Shown here one piece after another: positions 54,700-64,000 of a stretch of DNA of 64,000 nucleotides. The stretch is from the NCBI RefSeq assembly GCF_037176765.1, contig NC_090025.1, positions 169,744,822 through 169,808,821 on the forward strand, in the 5' to 3' direction. Source of the stretch: Anolis sagrei (taxonomy: Eukaryota; Chordata; Lepidosauria; Squamata; Anolidae). The notes beneath the pieces are model-generated. The model worked only from the letters and a program-made list of their open reading frames with translations. It made no database searches and was not told the origin of the DNA. The stretch's first letter is position 1. The number at the start of each line of letters is the position of its first letter. The position numbers and the translations under genes were made by a program.

Positions 54700-54951
54700 T
54701 AAGGAAATGGGAAAATATTGTTTCCATTTAATGTTATGTCTGTTACAACACCCTTGCTTTTGATTTAATTTTAGTTTGTTAAGTTATAATTCGTATTTAT
54801 ATGTTGGGTTGTATAAGTTTTGTTAGTGTGGATGTATTGTTGTTGTATTCAGGCATTGAATGTTTGTCTTTTATGTTTGGAATCCACCCTTAGTCCCTTT
54901 GGAGAGATAGAGCAGAATATAAATATAGTTTTATTTTTTATTATTATTGCT
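54700..54951 (+). mobile_element. L2-like LINE 3' tail (second subfamily)
   Basis: TGGAATCCACCCTTAGTCCC and GAGATAGAGCAGAATATAAA, then a T/A-rich tail. Confidence 0.7.
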
Positions 54952-55087
54952 GCCTTCTGCAGAATTCTGGGGTTTGTAGTTTAGGGAGGACCCTTTAATA
55001 TCCTCACTAAACTACAAACCCCAGAATTCTGCAGGAAGCAGAAACCGGATTTAAAGTGGATTCATTCTTTAGTGTGATGAAGTAGCA

Positions 55088-55840
55088 AGACAACGCCACA
55101 GATAAGTAGTGACAGGGTTAGACTTGAAGGCAGGACACAACAATGATATTCAGGATATGGGTTGTTGAAGGCTTTCATGGCTGAAATCACATGGTCCAGA
55201 AGCATTCTCTCCTGATGTTTTGCCCACACCTATGGCAGGCATCCCCAGAGGTTGTGAGGTCTTTTGGAAACAAGGCAAGTTGGGTTTATATAGCTGTGGA
55301 ATGTCCAGGCTGGGAAAAAAACTCTTGTTTGCTTGAGGCAAGTGTGAATGTTGCAATTGGCCAGATTGATTAGCATTGAAAGGCTTTGCAGTTTTGAAGG
55401 CTGGTTGCTCCCTGCCTGGGGGAATCCTTTGTTGGGAGGTGTTCGCTGGCCCTGATTGATTCCTGTCTGGAATTCAGTGTTGCTAATGCCATTGGGGTTT
55501 AATGCCATTAAGTGCCAACCAAGCTTGCTAATCGCAACATTCACACTTGCCTCAAACAGACAAGAGTTCCTTCTCCCATTCTGAATATTTCACAAATATA
55601 TAAACCTCATTTGCCCAGTCTCCAACAGACCTCACAATATCTAAGGATGCCTGTCATGGATGTGGGCAAAAGGCCAGGAGAGAATGCTTCTGAAACATGG
55701 CCATACAGCCCGGAAAACTCATAGCAACCCAGTGACTCTGTCCATGAAAGCTTTCGACAACACATATCCTGACTATCTTTGTTGTGTTTCCTTAAAGTCT
55801 AACTCTGTCACTACTTATCTGGGATGTTGTGCTGTGCTTT
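55088..55840. mobile_element. Penelope-like inverted dimer inside a larger palindrome
   Basis: The element proper is about 55157-55764. The palindrome continues outside it: GATAAGTAGTGACAGGGTTA near 55101 faces its near complement near 55815. The long centre keeps TATA-like blocks (TTTATATA at 55285, ATATATAAACC at 55597). Confidence 0.75.
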
Positions 55841-55896
55841 TAAATTTAATTCTGACACTATTGTATTGTGCCTAGTTTTCAATGGTGTATCTACAC

Positions 55897-56030
55897 CAGG
55901 CATAGTCAAACTTTGGCCCTTCAGGTGTTTTGGAGTTCAGCTCACACAATTTCTAACAGCCTACTGCCTGTTAGGAATTGTGTGAGTTGAAGTCCAAAAC
56001 ACCTGAAGGGCCAAAGTTTGACCATGCCTG
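55897..56030. mobile_element. Palindromic hAT MITE, 134 bp
   Basis: CAGGCATAGTCAAACTTTGG and its return arm; duplication ATCTACAC / ATCTACAT (55889-55896, 56031-56038). Confidence 0.92.
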
Positions 56031-56105
56031 ATCTACATTGTACAATGGACAGTTTGCTACCACTTTAACAGCCATGGTTCAAAGCTATGGGAGCCTGGGA
56101 GTCAT
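56031..56105. mobile_element. Palindromic MITE half
   Basis: ATCTACATTGTACAATGGAC to GGGAGCCTGGGAGTC; host of the hAT MITE before it. Confidence 0.65.
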
Positions 56106-56154
56106 GCTTAGACTCGAAGGAATGACACAATAAAGTAGTGACAGGGTTAGAGTT

Positions 56155-56371
56155 GGGGTGCATCCGTATTGTAGAATGAATGCAATTTAACATCACTTTA
56201 ACTGCTATAGCTCCAGACTATGAAATTATGGGAGGTGCAGTTTTATAAGGTCTTTTTGCCTTCTCTGCTGAAAGTGCTGGTGCCTCCCCCAAACTACAAC
56301 TCCCAGGGTCCCATAGCTTTGAACATGGCAGTTAAAGTGGTATCAAACAGTGTTCATTGTACAGTGTAGAT
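56155..56371. mobile_element. Palindromic MITE
   Basis: GGGTGCATCCGTATTGTAGA to TTCATTGTACAGTGTAGAT, good arms. Confidence 0.75.
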
Positions 56372-56437
56372 CAGGCATGGGCAATCTATGGCCCTCCAGG
56401 TGTTTTGGACTTCAGCTCCCACAATTCCTAACAGCCA
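56372..56437. mobile_element. Palindromic hAT MITE, left arm only
   Basis: CAGGCATGGGCAATCTATGG to CACAATTCCTAACAGCC, directly after GTGTAGAT (56364-56371). Confidence 0.75.
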
Positions 56438-56439
56438 GC

Positions 56440-56810
56440 TTACCTCTGGAAGAAGTGACATGCTTAGTCACTCCTTCCACACTGTATGGTGTTGTGCCAT
56501 CCTCTTCTTTAGGGCTATCCCAACCTCAAAGCTTGGACATTGAAATAAATCTCTATTTTTAGAGGTATTTAAACAGAATTGGGTTGGGTACTTTCCAGGA
56601 GTGCTTTCCAGGAGTGCATGGCCAGGAATGAACTTCTGGTCCTTTTCAACTCTTACAATTCTGTGTTTCTAAATCCCCCTCAACTGTCTCCAATTTAAAG
56701 GTCTCCAGCTTTTCCTTTCTGTATTTGCAGCCTTAGCCCTTTCTCTACTCTTGGCATCTTGGAAGCTGTTTTGTCATCTCTTCCCACCTTCCTGTTTGGA
56801 GAATGTAGCT
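56440..56810. other. Unassigned intron sequence
   Basis: Nothing recognised. Confidence 0.4.
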
Positions 56811-56821
56811 ACGTGAGGGCT

Positions 56822-57043
56822 GGGTTGTTGTGAGTTTTCCGGGCTGTATGGCCATGTTCAAGAAGCATTCTCTCCTGATGTTTCCTATGGCAGGCATCCT
56901 CAGAGGCATCCGCAACCAATCTCTGATGATACATGCCATAGATGCAGGCAAAGCGTCAGGAGAGAATGCTTCTGGAAAATGGCCATACAGCCCAGAGAGC
57001 TCACAATTACCCAGTGATTACATTCATGAAAGCCTTTGACAAT
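56822..57043 (+). mobile_element. Penelope-like inverted dimer
   Basis: Plain end GGGTTGTTGTGAGTTTTCC, tailed end AGTGATTACATTCATGAAAG then CCTTTGACAAT; 11-bp duplication ACGTGAGGGCT / ACATGAGGGCT. Confidence 0.88.
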
Positions 57044-57091
57044 ACATGAGGGCTGTTTGCAAAGTCTGGAATCTCCCAAAGTATTTGAGCA

Positions 57092-57195
57092 CAGACCTCA
57101 CTACCTCTGAGGATGCTTGCCATAGATGCAGGCTAACTGTCAGGAGAGAATGCCTCTAGAACATGGCCATATGGCCCAAAAAAATCTACAACAAC
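57092..57195 (+). mobile_element. Penelope-like single arm
   Basis: CTCACTACCTCTGAGGATGC to TCTACAACAACCCA; only one arm. Confidence 0.75.
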
Positions 57196-57199
57196 CCAA

Positions 57200-57560
57200 T
57201 TTTATTTTCAACCTCAGTCAGTCTTGAGCCACAATAGAGTGTTCTTATGGAATCCAGATGCAAGTGGCCAGGATTAGGATTGTGTTTTGTTTGTAAATTG
57301 GCATCACCCATCTCCCTTGCCCTCACTTCAGACCCTTTACTATTTGTTCTAAATGCGAGCAAGCTTTATTTTCCTGTAAGCTAATATGAACAAGCCCTTC
57401 AGGTTAGATGTTTCTTTTGCAAACAAAGCACAACAATTTGTCGCTAGCTTCCCTGGCATGAACTTTACTGACCCCTATAAACAAACATATTGATGTTGCT
57501 GTTCTACCTCAGTGAGTTTTAGAGTCCACTTGGCTCATGTGCTGGCTAACAACAGTACTG
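57200..57560. other. Unassigned intron sequence
   Basis: Nothing recognised. Confidence 0.4.
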
Positions 57561-57564
57561 ATAT

Positions 57565-58459
57565 GTATTGCCGAAGGCTTTCATGGCCGGAATCACTGGT
57601 TTGTTGTGAGTTTTCCAGACTGTATGGCCATATTCCAGAAGCATTCTCTCCTGATGTTTCACCTGCACCTATGGCAGGCATCCTCAGAGGTTGTGAGGTT
57701 TGTTGGAAACTAGGAAAATGGGGTTTATGTATCTGTGGAATGTCCAGGGTGGAGGAAAGAACTCTTGTCTTTGAGGCAAGTGTGAATGTTTTAATTGGCC
57801 ACCTTGATTACTTTTATTTATTTATTTATTTATTTATTGTATTTGTATACCGTCTTTCTCAGCCCATACGTGACTCAAGGCAGTTAACAGGGCAAAATTC
57901 AATGCTTACAATGTCATAAATACAATTAAATACATAACATATAATAAAAACTAAACAAATCAATAAAATATACATTCATAGTGTTTCCTTGTTAAAAACC
58001 TTTGTCTCTCGTCTCTGCCAAATGTATTTGTGACGAAGGTGGTAACGAGAACAGGTCCTCTCCAGATGATCTTAAGGTTCTAGATGGTTCATAAGGGGAG
58101 ACACATTCGGACATGTAAGTTGGGTCAGAACCATTTAGGGCTTTATAGGCTAAAGCCAGCACTTTGAATTGTGCCCAGTAGCAAACTGGCAGCCAGTGGA
58201 GCTCCTGTTAGTAGTCTGGCTGCCGTTCTACGCAATTAAATGCTAATCAAGGTGGCCAGTTGAAACACTCATGCCTACCTTCAACAGACGAGAATATTTT
58301 CCCCCACCCTGGACATTGGACAGATATATAAACCCAATTTTCCTAGTTTCCAACAGACCTCACAACCTCTGAGGATGCCTGCCATAGATGTGGGTGAAAT
58401 GTCAGGAGAGAATGCTTCTGGAACATGACCATACAACCCGGAAAACTCACAACAACCCA
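57565..58459 (-). mobile_element. Penelope-like inverted dimer, long form, split by an L2
   Basis: Left arm TATTGCCGAAGGCTTTCATG to TTAATTGGCCACCTTGATTA, right arm from AATGCTAATCAAGGTGGCCA to CACAACAACCC. Flanks AACAGTACTG and AACAATACTG. The right arm holds ACAGATATATAAACCC about 55 bp before the hammerhead-like core. Confidence 0.85.
57811..58234 (-). mobile_element. L2 LINE 3' fragment nested in the Penelope-like dimer
   Basis: CTTTTATTTATTTATTTATT, then TTTCTCAGCCCATACGTGAC and GGCAGCCAGTGGAGCTCC. Confidence 0.88.
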
Positions 58460-58464
58460 ACAAT

Positions 58465-59070
58465 ACTGGTAACTACAGTGTGCTGTAATACCAATCCAAC
58501 CTTATCCTTCTTTTGTTACAAGATTCATTCGCAGCCCAGGATAACCTGCGCTCAGCATGCATAGCTCATCATGTAAGAAGCTGGAGGCATTGTTTTCTTT
58601 ATTGCTGTGAATATATATTAGGAGGGCTATGTGCCAACATGCCTGCGTTCTGCATTTGAGTCTGCTGTGTATGTACAGATGCTTCCCTGAAAGACTCCAA
58701 GCATAAACTGTACTTTAAAGCAGTGTACTTGGTTTGGTACAAGAAGGAAACATGGTTCTCAATTACTTGTATGTTTTTTTTAATTACACTTTCCCCTGCT
58801 GTTGGCTTACTTAGCAAATATCCTGAACCAGAAGCTGAAGGAAACAAGCAAATAAATAAACAACAAAAGAGAAAAAGTGCCCTCTGTGTGTGGTGTGTAT
58901 ATATGTAGTATTTGGCAACTGAATCTTCATATAAAGAGTTTTAGGCTTCCAATCATGTGAGTTACCAGCATGACAACAGTCTCATTGCAATATAAAAATG
59001 GCAAAGTACTGTATTTTTGTATGCATGCCATACTATATATCCTTTCATTTTATTAAATCATTAAGAGGAT
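58465..59070. other. Unassigned intron sequence
   Basis: No element recognised. Confidence 0.4.
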
Positions 59071-59071
59071 A

Positions 59072-59380
59072 GTAAAGGTAAAGGTTTCCTCTTACGTGTC
59101 TGACTCTAGGGAGTGGTGCTCATCTCCATTTCTAAGCCAAAGAGCCAGCGTTGTCCGTAGACACCTCCTAGGTCATGTGGCCTGCATGACTGCATGGCGC
59201 ACTTTTACTTTATTGCAGAAGCGGTATTGATCTACTCATGTTTTTGAACTGCTAGGTTGGTAGAACTTGGGGCTAACAGTGGGAGCTCACCCTGCTCCCC
59301 AGATTTGAACCGCTGACCTTTTGGTCAGCAAGTTCAGCAGCTCAGCAGTTTAACCTGCTGCACCACCAGGGAGCTAAATA
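59072..59380 (-). repeat. Sauria-type tRNA SINE
   Basis: GTAAAGGTAAAGGTTTCCTC to CACCACCAGGGAGCT, near full length on the minus strand. Confidence 0.9.
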
Positions 59381-59912
59381 AGAGAATAGTTAAGTAGAAA
59401 GCAGAGATGGAAACACATGTTCAGTATGACAGCATGCCTTTTAATATAGTTCTGCTTGGGCGGTATCATATTTCATGCACATCAAACTAGTAAAACCTCC
59501 AGGTTACATTATATATTATAATTATCCAATGCTAATCCTATACTACTGCTTCCCTTTCAGTAACCCTGTAGAAATATTTATGTAAAGGTATACTAGATCA
59601 TGCTTTGGATCTGATTTGAATTGGATATGGAACTTGTAACTTTGAATAAGCTGTCAAATACACATACGAGAGGGAAATGGGATGGATGACTACTTAAGCA
59701 GAAATCTCATGCATTGTTAATTGGCTATAAAGCCACTGAACATAGTGAGATTTACTGGAAAAAACTGAATTTATGCCACCGTACCAATTCTATGCCTACT
59801 CCATCTACTTCACCTATTTCTAGAATGAAGAGGTTCACATTCTAAAAAGACATTCAATGGCACAGGATAGTATTTTATTAAGCTGCACAGAGTGACATAC
59901 TTTTCTAAAAGC
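59381..59912. other. Unassigned intron sequence
   Basis: No element recognised. Confidence 0.4.
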
Positions 59913-59923
59913 AAATTTATACC

Positions 59924-60116
59924 TGGGTTGTTGTAAGTTTTCCAGGCTGTGTGGCCAAGTTCCAGAAGCATTCTCTCCTGATGTTTCTTTCCTCTAAGGA
60001 TGCCTGCCATAGATGTGGATGAAACGTCAGGAGAGAATGCTTCTGGAACATGGCCATATAGCCTGGAAAACTCACAGCAACCCAGTGATTCCAGCCATGA
60101 AAGCCTTCGACAACAC
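59924..60116 (+). mobile_element. Penelope-like inverted dimer
   Basis: Plain end TGGGTTGTTGTAAG, tailed end AGCCATGAAAGCCTTCGACA; 11-bp duplication AAATTTATACC / AAATTTATGCC. Confidence 0.9.
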
Positions 60117-60127
60117 AAATTTATGCC

Positions 60128-60663
60128 TGTTTATGTTGCCTAATGTATCAGATAATTGGTTGCTCTAATTATGTGCCAGATACCATATTTATTTCTTGAA
60201 GCTTTTGCCTTTCCTCCTAGCCAAGATGTAGAAATTATTTCCCTCTTTGGCCACAAATGCCATAGAAAAGACAGGGAGGCAGTGCAAAGGTTTTGAGCTG
60301 AGCATTGGCACTGAGAGTTCATGTAGCTCTTTCTTTTCTTTGCTCCGTGTCTGTTCCCCTTAGTCACCAGCATTTATGGCATCACTACAAGCTTTGAACA
60401 GAGAGTGTACTGTGGCCAGCAGAGGGGGTTCTTGGAGCTATGTGACCTATTCCTTTTGTGACTTCACACCACATTGTCAAATAAAGAGATGTTAAGTATC
60501 AGAACCCCAAGGTCGCACTCCCACCCATGTCATTTTCTTGCTGTCATGTCACTGTGTTAAGTAACCTTTTCTTACACAACACCATGTAAATATTTTGAGC
60601 CATGTAGCAACAGTATGCAAACCTGGAAACATCTCTAGTAGTCGGCCCCTTTGGAGATGCTGG
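60128..60663. other. Unassigned intron sequence
   Basis: No element recognised. Confidence 0.4.
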
Positions 60664-60671
60664 CACTAGAG

Positions 60672-61412
60672 CAGTGTTTCTCAACCTTCCTAATGCCACG
60701 ACCCCTTAATACAGTTCCTCATGTTGTGGTGACCCCCAACCATAAAATTATTTTCCTTGCTACTTCATAACTGTAATCTTGCTACTGTTATGAATTGTAA
60801 TGTACATATCTGATATGCAGGATGTATTTTCATTCACTGGACCAACTTTGGCACAAATACCTGGTACACCCACATTTGAATACTGGTGGGGTCAGGGAGA
60901 TTGATTTTGTCATTTGGGAGTTGTAGTTGTTGGAATTTATAGTTCATCTACAATCAAAGAGCATTCTGAACTCCACCAATGGTGTAATTGAACCAAACTT
61001 GGAACACAGAATTCCCATTACCCTCAGAAAATACTGGAAGGGTTTGGTGAGCATTGACCTCGAGTTTTGGAGTTGTAGTTCACCTACATCCAGGGAGCAC
61101 TGTGGACTCAAACAATGATGGATCTGGACCAAACTCGGTACAGATACTCAATATACCTAAATGTGAACATTGGTGGAGTTTGGGAAAAATAGACTTTGAC
61201 ATTTGGGAGTTGTAGTTGCTGGGATTTATAGTTCACTTACAATTGAAGAGCATTCTGAAACCCACCAATGATAGAATTGTGCCAAACTTCCTACACAGAA
61301 CTCCCCAAGACCAACAGAAAATATTGTGTTTTCTGATGGTCTTTGGCAACTCCTCTGACACCCCCTCCTGATACCCTCTCAAGGGTCCTGGCCCCCAGGT
61401 TGACAAATGCTG
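60672..61412 (+). mobile_element. SPIN-like hAT transposon, non-autonomous
   Basis: 741 bp, ends CAGTGTTTCTCAACC and GGTTGACAAATGCTG, perfect duplication CACTAGAG (60664-60671, 61413-61420). Confidence 0.92.
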
Positions 61413-61420
61413 CACTAGAG

Positions 61421-61734
61421 CATGTTTCCATTAACATTTTTATTAATTAGTGTTAATGGAAAGATGCAGTAACAACAAAAGGGCAGGATACCAGAGATGC
61501 TTCCAGGTGTTGCATTAACATTTTAATTAATTACCGGTAACTGAAATTTAGCTGTGCCGCATATTGCTATGGATAACTGCCTTATAAAATGTGAAGCATT
61601 TAGCAGTGTCAGATACAGCACTGTGAGATTTTTATAAAATCTCAAATTGCTGTACAGTGGACTAGAGCCATGTCAGTTAAAACATACACATGAAAACTAC
61701 ACAAATGAGGGGGTAATTTGCTTGTGTCCTACAT
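61421..61734. other. Unassigned intron sequence
   Basis: TTAACATTTTTATTAATTAG and TTAACATTTTAATTAATTAC at 61430-61545 form a weak repeat pair; nothing else seen. Confidence 0.4.
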
Positions 61735-61868
61735 CAGACATGGGCAAACTTTGGCCTTCCAGGTGTTTTGGACTTCAACTCTCACAATTCCTAACAGCTG
61801 GTAGGCTGTTAGGAATTGTGGGAGTTGAAGTCCAAAACACCTGAGGGGCCAAAGTTTGCCCATGCCTG
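61735..61868. mobile_element. Palindromic hAT MITE, 134 bp
   Basis: CAGACATGGGCAAACTTTGG to TTTGCCCATGCCTG. The right flank is ATCTACAC; the left flank has drifted. Confidence 0.88.
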
Positions 61869-62060
61869 ATCTACACTATATAATGGATGAAGCTTGAGAC
61901 CAATGCAGTGGAATCATGAGATGTGTTCCTTTACAAGGACTTTAGTTTCTATTCCAAAGAGTGCTTCACTAAACTACACATGCCATGATTCTATAGCATT
62001 GGACCTTGGCTGTTAAAGTAGTTTCAAATTGCCTTAATTCTATAATGTCGATGCACTCTT
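61869..62060. mobile_element. Palindromic MITE
   Basis: ATCTACACTATATAATGGAT to TAATTCTATAATGTCGATGC; host of the preceding hAT MITE. Confidence 0.7.
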
Positions 62061-62530
62061 AATGACATCAACTAGTTTTATCTGAAGTCAGATACAAAAT
62101 TTGCAGTTTTAAAAGGAGTCTGGGGTGATAATTAATGTTCCACTCTTTACTTTCTGTTTTTTCCCTCTTCCAAATGTGCTTACATCAGGCCAGGGAAAAT
62201 CCCAGCTGCAACATTGCACAAGTTTCTATAATTAGAACCTAAGAATCTGAAATATTGTCTCAACCCTGTAAATGCTAGAGCCTAAAAGTTTGAGGCTTCT
62301 AGAAATCCAGAATACCTTTCTAGTCTTGGCTGTGAAACTCTGAGGTGGATTACAGAGGTTATATTTAGTTTGTTGTTGGCAACACCTTATTATTTGAACA
62401 TGTTTACTTAATAATACAGCAACCAGTGACTAGGTTATGTATTGAATTTGGGAATACAGCCACTGTACTGGGATCATCTCCATTCTAACCATTTGTCTCT
62501 TCAAAAGTCTAAGTATTATGCTTGTGACTT
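62061..62530. other. Unassigned intron sequence
   Basis: No element recognised. Confidence 0.4.
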
Positions 62531-62532
62531 TT

Positions 62533-62785
62533 TTTATCATGTCAGAAGCGACTTGAGAAACTGCAAGTCGCTTCTGGTATGAGAGAATTGGCAATCTGCA
62601 GAGACTTTGCCCGGGGGTTGCTTGGATGTGTTACTGTCCTTTGGGAGGCTTCTCTCATGTCTCACATGAGAAGCTGGAGCGAACAGACGGGAGCTCACCC
62701 TGTCTCACGGATTTGAACTGCTGACTTTCAGGTCAGCAGTTCAGCCAGCACAAGGGTTTAACCCATTGTGCCGTCACAGCTCCAT
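62533..62785 (-). repeat. tRNA-derived SINE (CTCCTGACATG family)
   Basis: TTATCATGTCAGAAGCGACT (reversed tail) to TGTGCCGTCACAGCTCC (reversed head). Confidence 0.9.
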
Positions 62786-62846
62786 GTTTGTGACAACATA
62801 ATTATTAATTGATGGCATTTTAGCATTTTTTTTGCTCTATAATAAA

Positions 62847-63172
62847 GGTAAAGGTCTCCCCTTGACATTAAATCTAGTTGTGTCCAACTCTGGGGGTGGT
62901 GCTCATCTCCATTTATAAGTCAAAGAGTGGGCATTGTCTGTAGATACCTCCAAGGTCATGTGGCCGGCATGACTGCATGAAATGCCATTACCTTCCCGCT
63001 AAAGCGGTACCTATTGATCTGCTCACATTTGCATGATTTCGAACTGCTAGGTTGGCAGAAGCTGGGTCTAACAGTGGGAGCTCACCCCGCTCCCCGGATT
63101 TGAACCACCAACCTTTAGGTCAGCTAGTTCAGTAGCTCAGCGATTTAACCTGCTGCACCACTGGGGGCTCCT
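62847..63172 (-). repeat. Sauria-type tRNA SINE
   Basis: GGTAAAGGTCTCCCCTTGAC to GCACCACTGGGGGCTCC, full length on the minus strand. Confidence 0.92.
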
Positions 63173-63417
63173 TCTTCTTCTATAGTCTGCAAAAAGTCTA
63201 TGCAGAAGAAGAATATAGATGAAAGATATAGCTTACCACTATGCTCTTTACTTCTCTCATGCTGGTTTCAGCAGAAACGGGTAGCAAATTTAAAAAGTGA
63301 GCATTTATATACGGATGATACTCTAGGAAAAAAATGTGGAAAAATTCATTTATATTAAAAAAATTCTTTATGCACTTTAATCTTTTCCTGATTTTCTTTT
63401 ATTTAGAGATTCTGTAG

Positions 63418-63576
63418 CAGGCATGGGCAAACTCTGGCCCTCCAGGTGTTTTGGACTTTAACTCCCACCATTACTAATAGCCTCAGGCCCCTTTCTGAGG
63501 AAGGGGCCTGAGGCTGATAGGAATGGTGGGAGTTGAAGTCCAAAACACCTGGAGGGCCAAAGTTTGCCCATGCTTG
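63418..63576. mobile_element. Palindromic hAT MITE with extra centre
   Basis: CAGGCATGGGCAAACTCTGG to AGTTTGCCCATGCTTG; the two arms are highly similar around a GC-rich centre (AGGAAGGGGCCTGAGG). Confidence 0.88.
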
Positions 63577-64000
63577 TATGATAGTTTCTAATTATGCTTT
63601 TAGAAAATACGATGGAGTCTTCAGCTTCCTGTGAGATACATAAAAAAGGGAAGAATTGAATGGATGCATTTTGCGAACCAAGAGCTTGCTATTGTCTCAT
63701 AAGGCTGCCTCTGGAAATAGGCTGATGTTGCACATCTTGAACACGTTATGGCTGACACCAACAAAAGGGCTGTGGCCTTATTGAGGAGAGTTCATAATGA
63801 ACGAAAGCACCGCCTGTATGAGTAGCATTTCCATTTTCCTTCATAGCCCTCCAGTTGCTCATGCTCCTGATATATACTGGAAAAAATGTGGAAAATTTCA
63901 TTCATGCTCAGATCAGTCAAACAAATCTTTCCTCGCGCAGCATTTCACTTTCCTCCTGGGTTCCCATATGATTTTAATGGGGAACAGTGCAATCCTGTAC
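63577..64000. other. Unassigned intron sequence
   Basis: No element or exon recognised up to the window end. Confidence 0.4.

Larger units (their letters stand above)
54235..55087. mobile_element. Palindromic MITE split by two L2-like tails
   Basis: CATCACACTAAAGAATGAAT at 54248 matches the reverse complement of ATTCATTCTTTAGTGTGATG at 55061; the inner arms at 54958-55040 fold around TTCTGGGGTTTGTAGTTTAG. Confidence 0.65.
53697..64000 (+). other. NUAK1: NUAK1 intron 1 (5' part)
   Basis: From the donor at 53697 to the window end no sequence encoding the next kinase segment (expected to begin with Val-Ala-Ile-Lys) is seen. The intron is mainly repeats: CR1, L2, Penelope-like dimers, SPIN-like hAT, SINEs and MITEs. 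A long first intron is normal for NUAK1. Confidence 0.8.

Noticed and set aside
57512-57919. 135-codon frame and similar frames reading FSRLYGHVPEAFSPDVSP
   Set aside because: This peptide recurs at every Penelope-like arm because the arm happens to be open; it is non-coding repeat.

Overview
The window looks like nuclear DNA of a squamate reptile, most like an Anolis-type iguanian. It holds parts of two vertebrate genes in a dense mix of CR1, L2 and RTE/BovB LINEs, Sauria-type tRNA SINEs, SPIN-like hAT transposons, palindromic MITEs and Penelope-like repeats. The organism is inferred from this repeat mix and from remembered family consensus sequences; no search was run. Layout: 1-19.5 kb is intergenic and almost all repeats. 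At 19.85-27.1 kb lies CKAP4 (CLIMP-63), complete in two exons (19848-20201 and 25814-27106) with a CpG-rich start, a repeat-filled 5.6 kb intron and a 3' UTR probably running to about 29.3 kb. From 29.3 to 52.6 kb there is a long intergenic region with no recognisable gene; it holds a solo LTR, the best L2 reverse transcriptase frame, a BovB fragment and a cluster of LINE pieces. At 52.68-53.72 kb a CpG island carries the first coding exon of NUAK1 (ARK5), and NUAK1 intron 1 fills the rest of the window. CKAP4 followed by NUAK1 on the same strand is the order known in human 12q23. The genes act separately: CKAP4 shapes and anchors ER sheets, NUAK1 is an LKB1-dependent AMPK-related kinase. They are neighbours by conserved synteny, not a pathway. 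The most interesting signals are in the repeats. (1) A very common element occurs as inverted dimers with a one-sided tail of about 35 nt, 11-14 bp target duplications, hammerhead-ribozyme-like folds in both arms and, in long copies, TATA boxes firing outward; it reads as a non-autonomous Penelope-like element. (2) Nearly all hAT-type insertions with a readable 8-bp duplication have TA at its centre (NNNTANNN), the Buster/SPIN preference, and several hit the same octamer at the end of another MITE. (3) A LINE family and a tRNA SINE share a 3' tail, suggesting a mobilisation pair. (4) Multi-layer nests, such as 8.6-10.76 kb, give a relative order of repeat activity.
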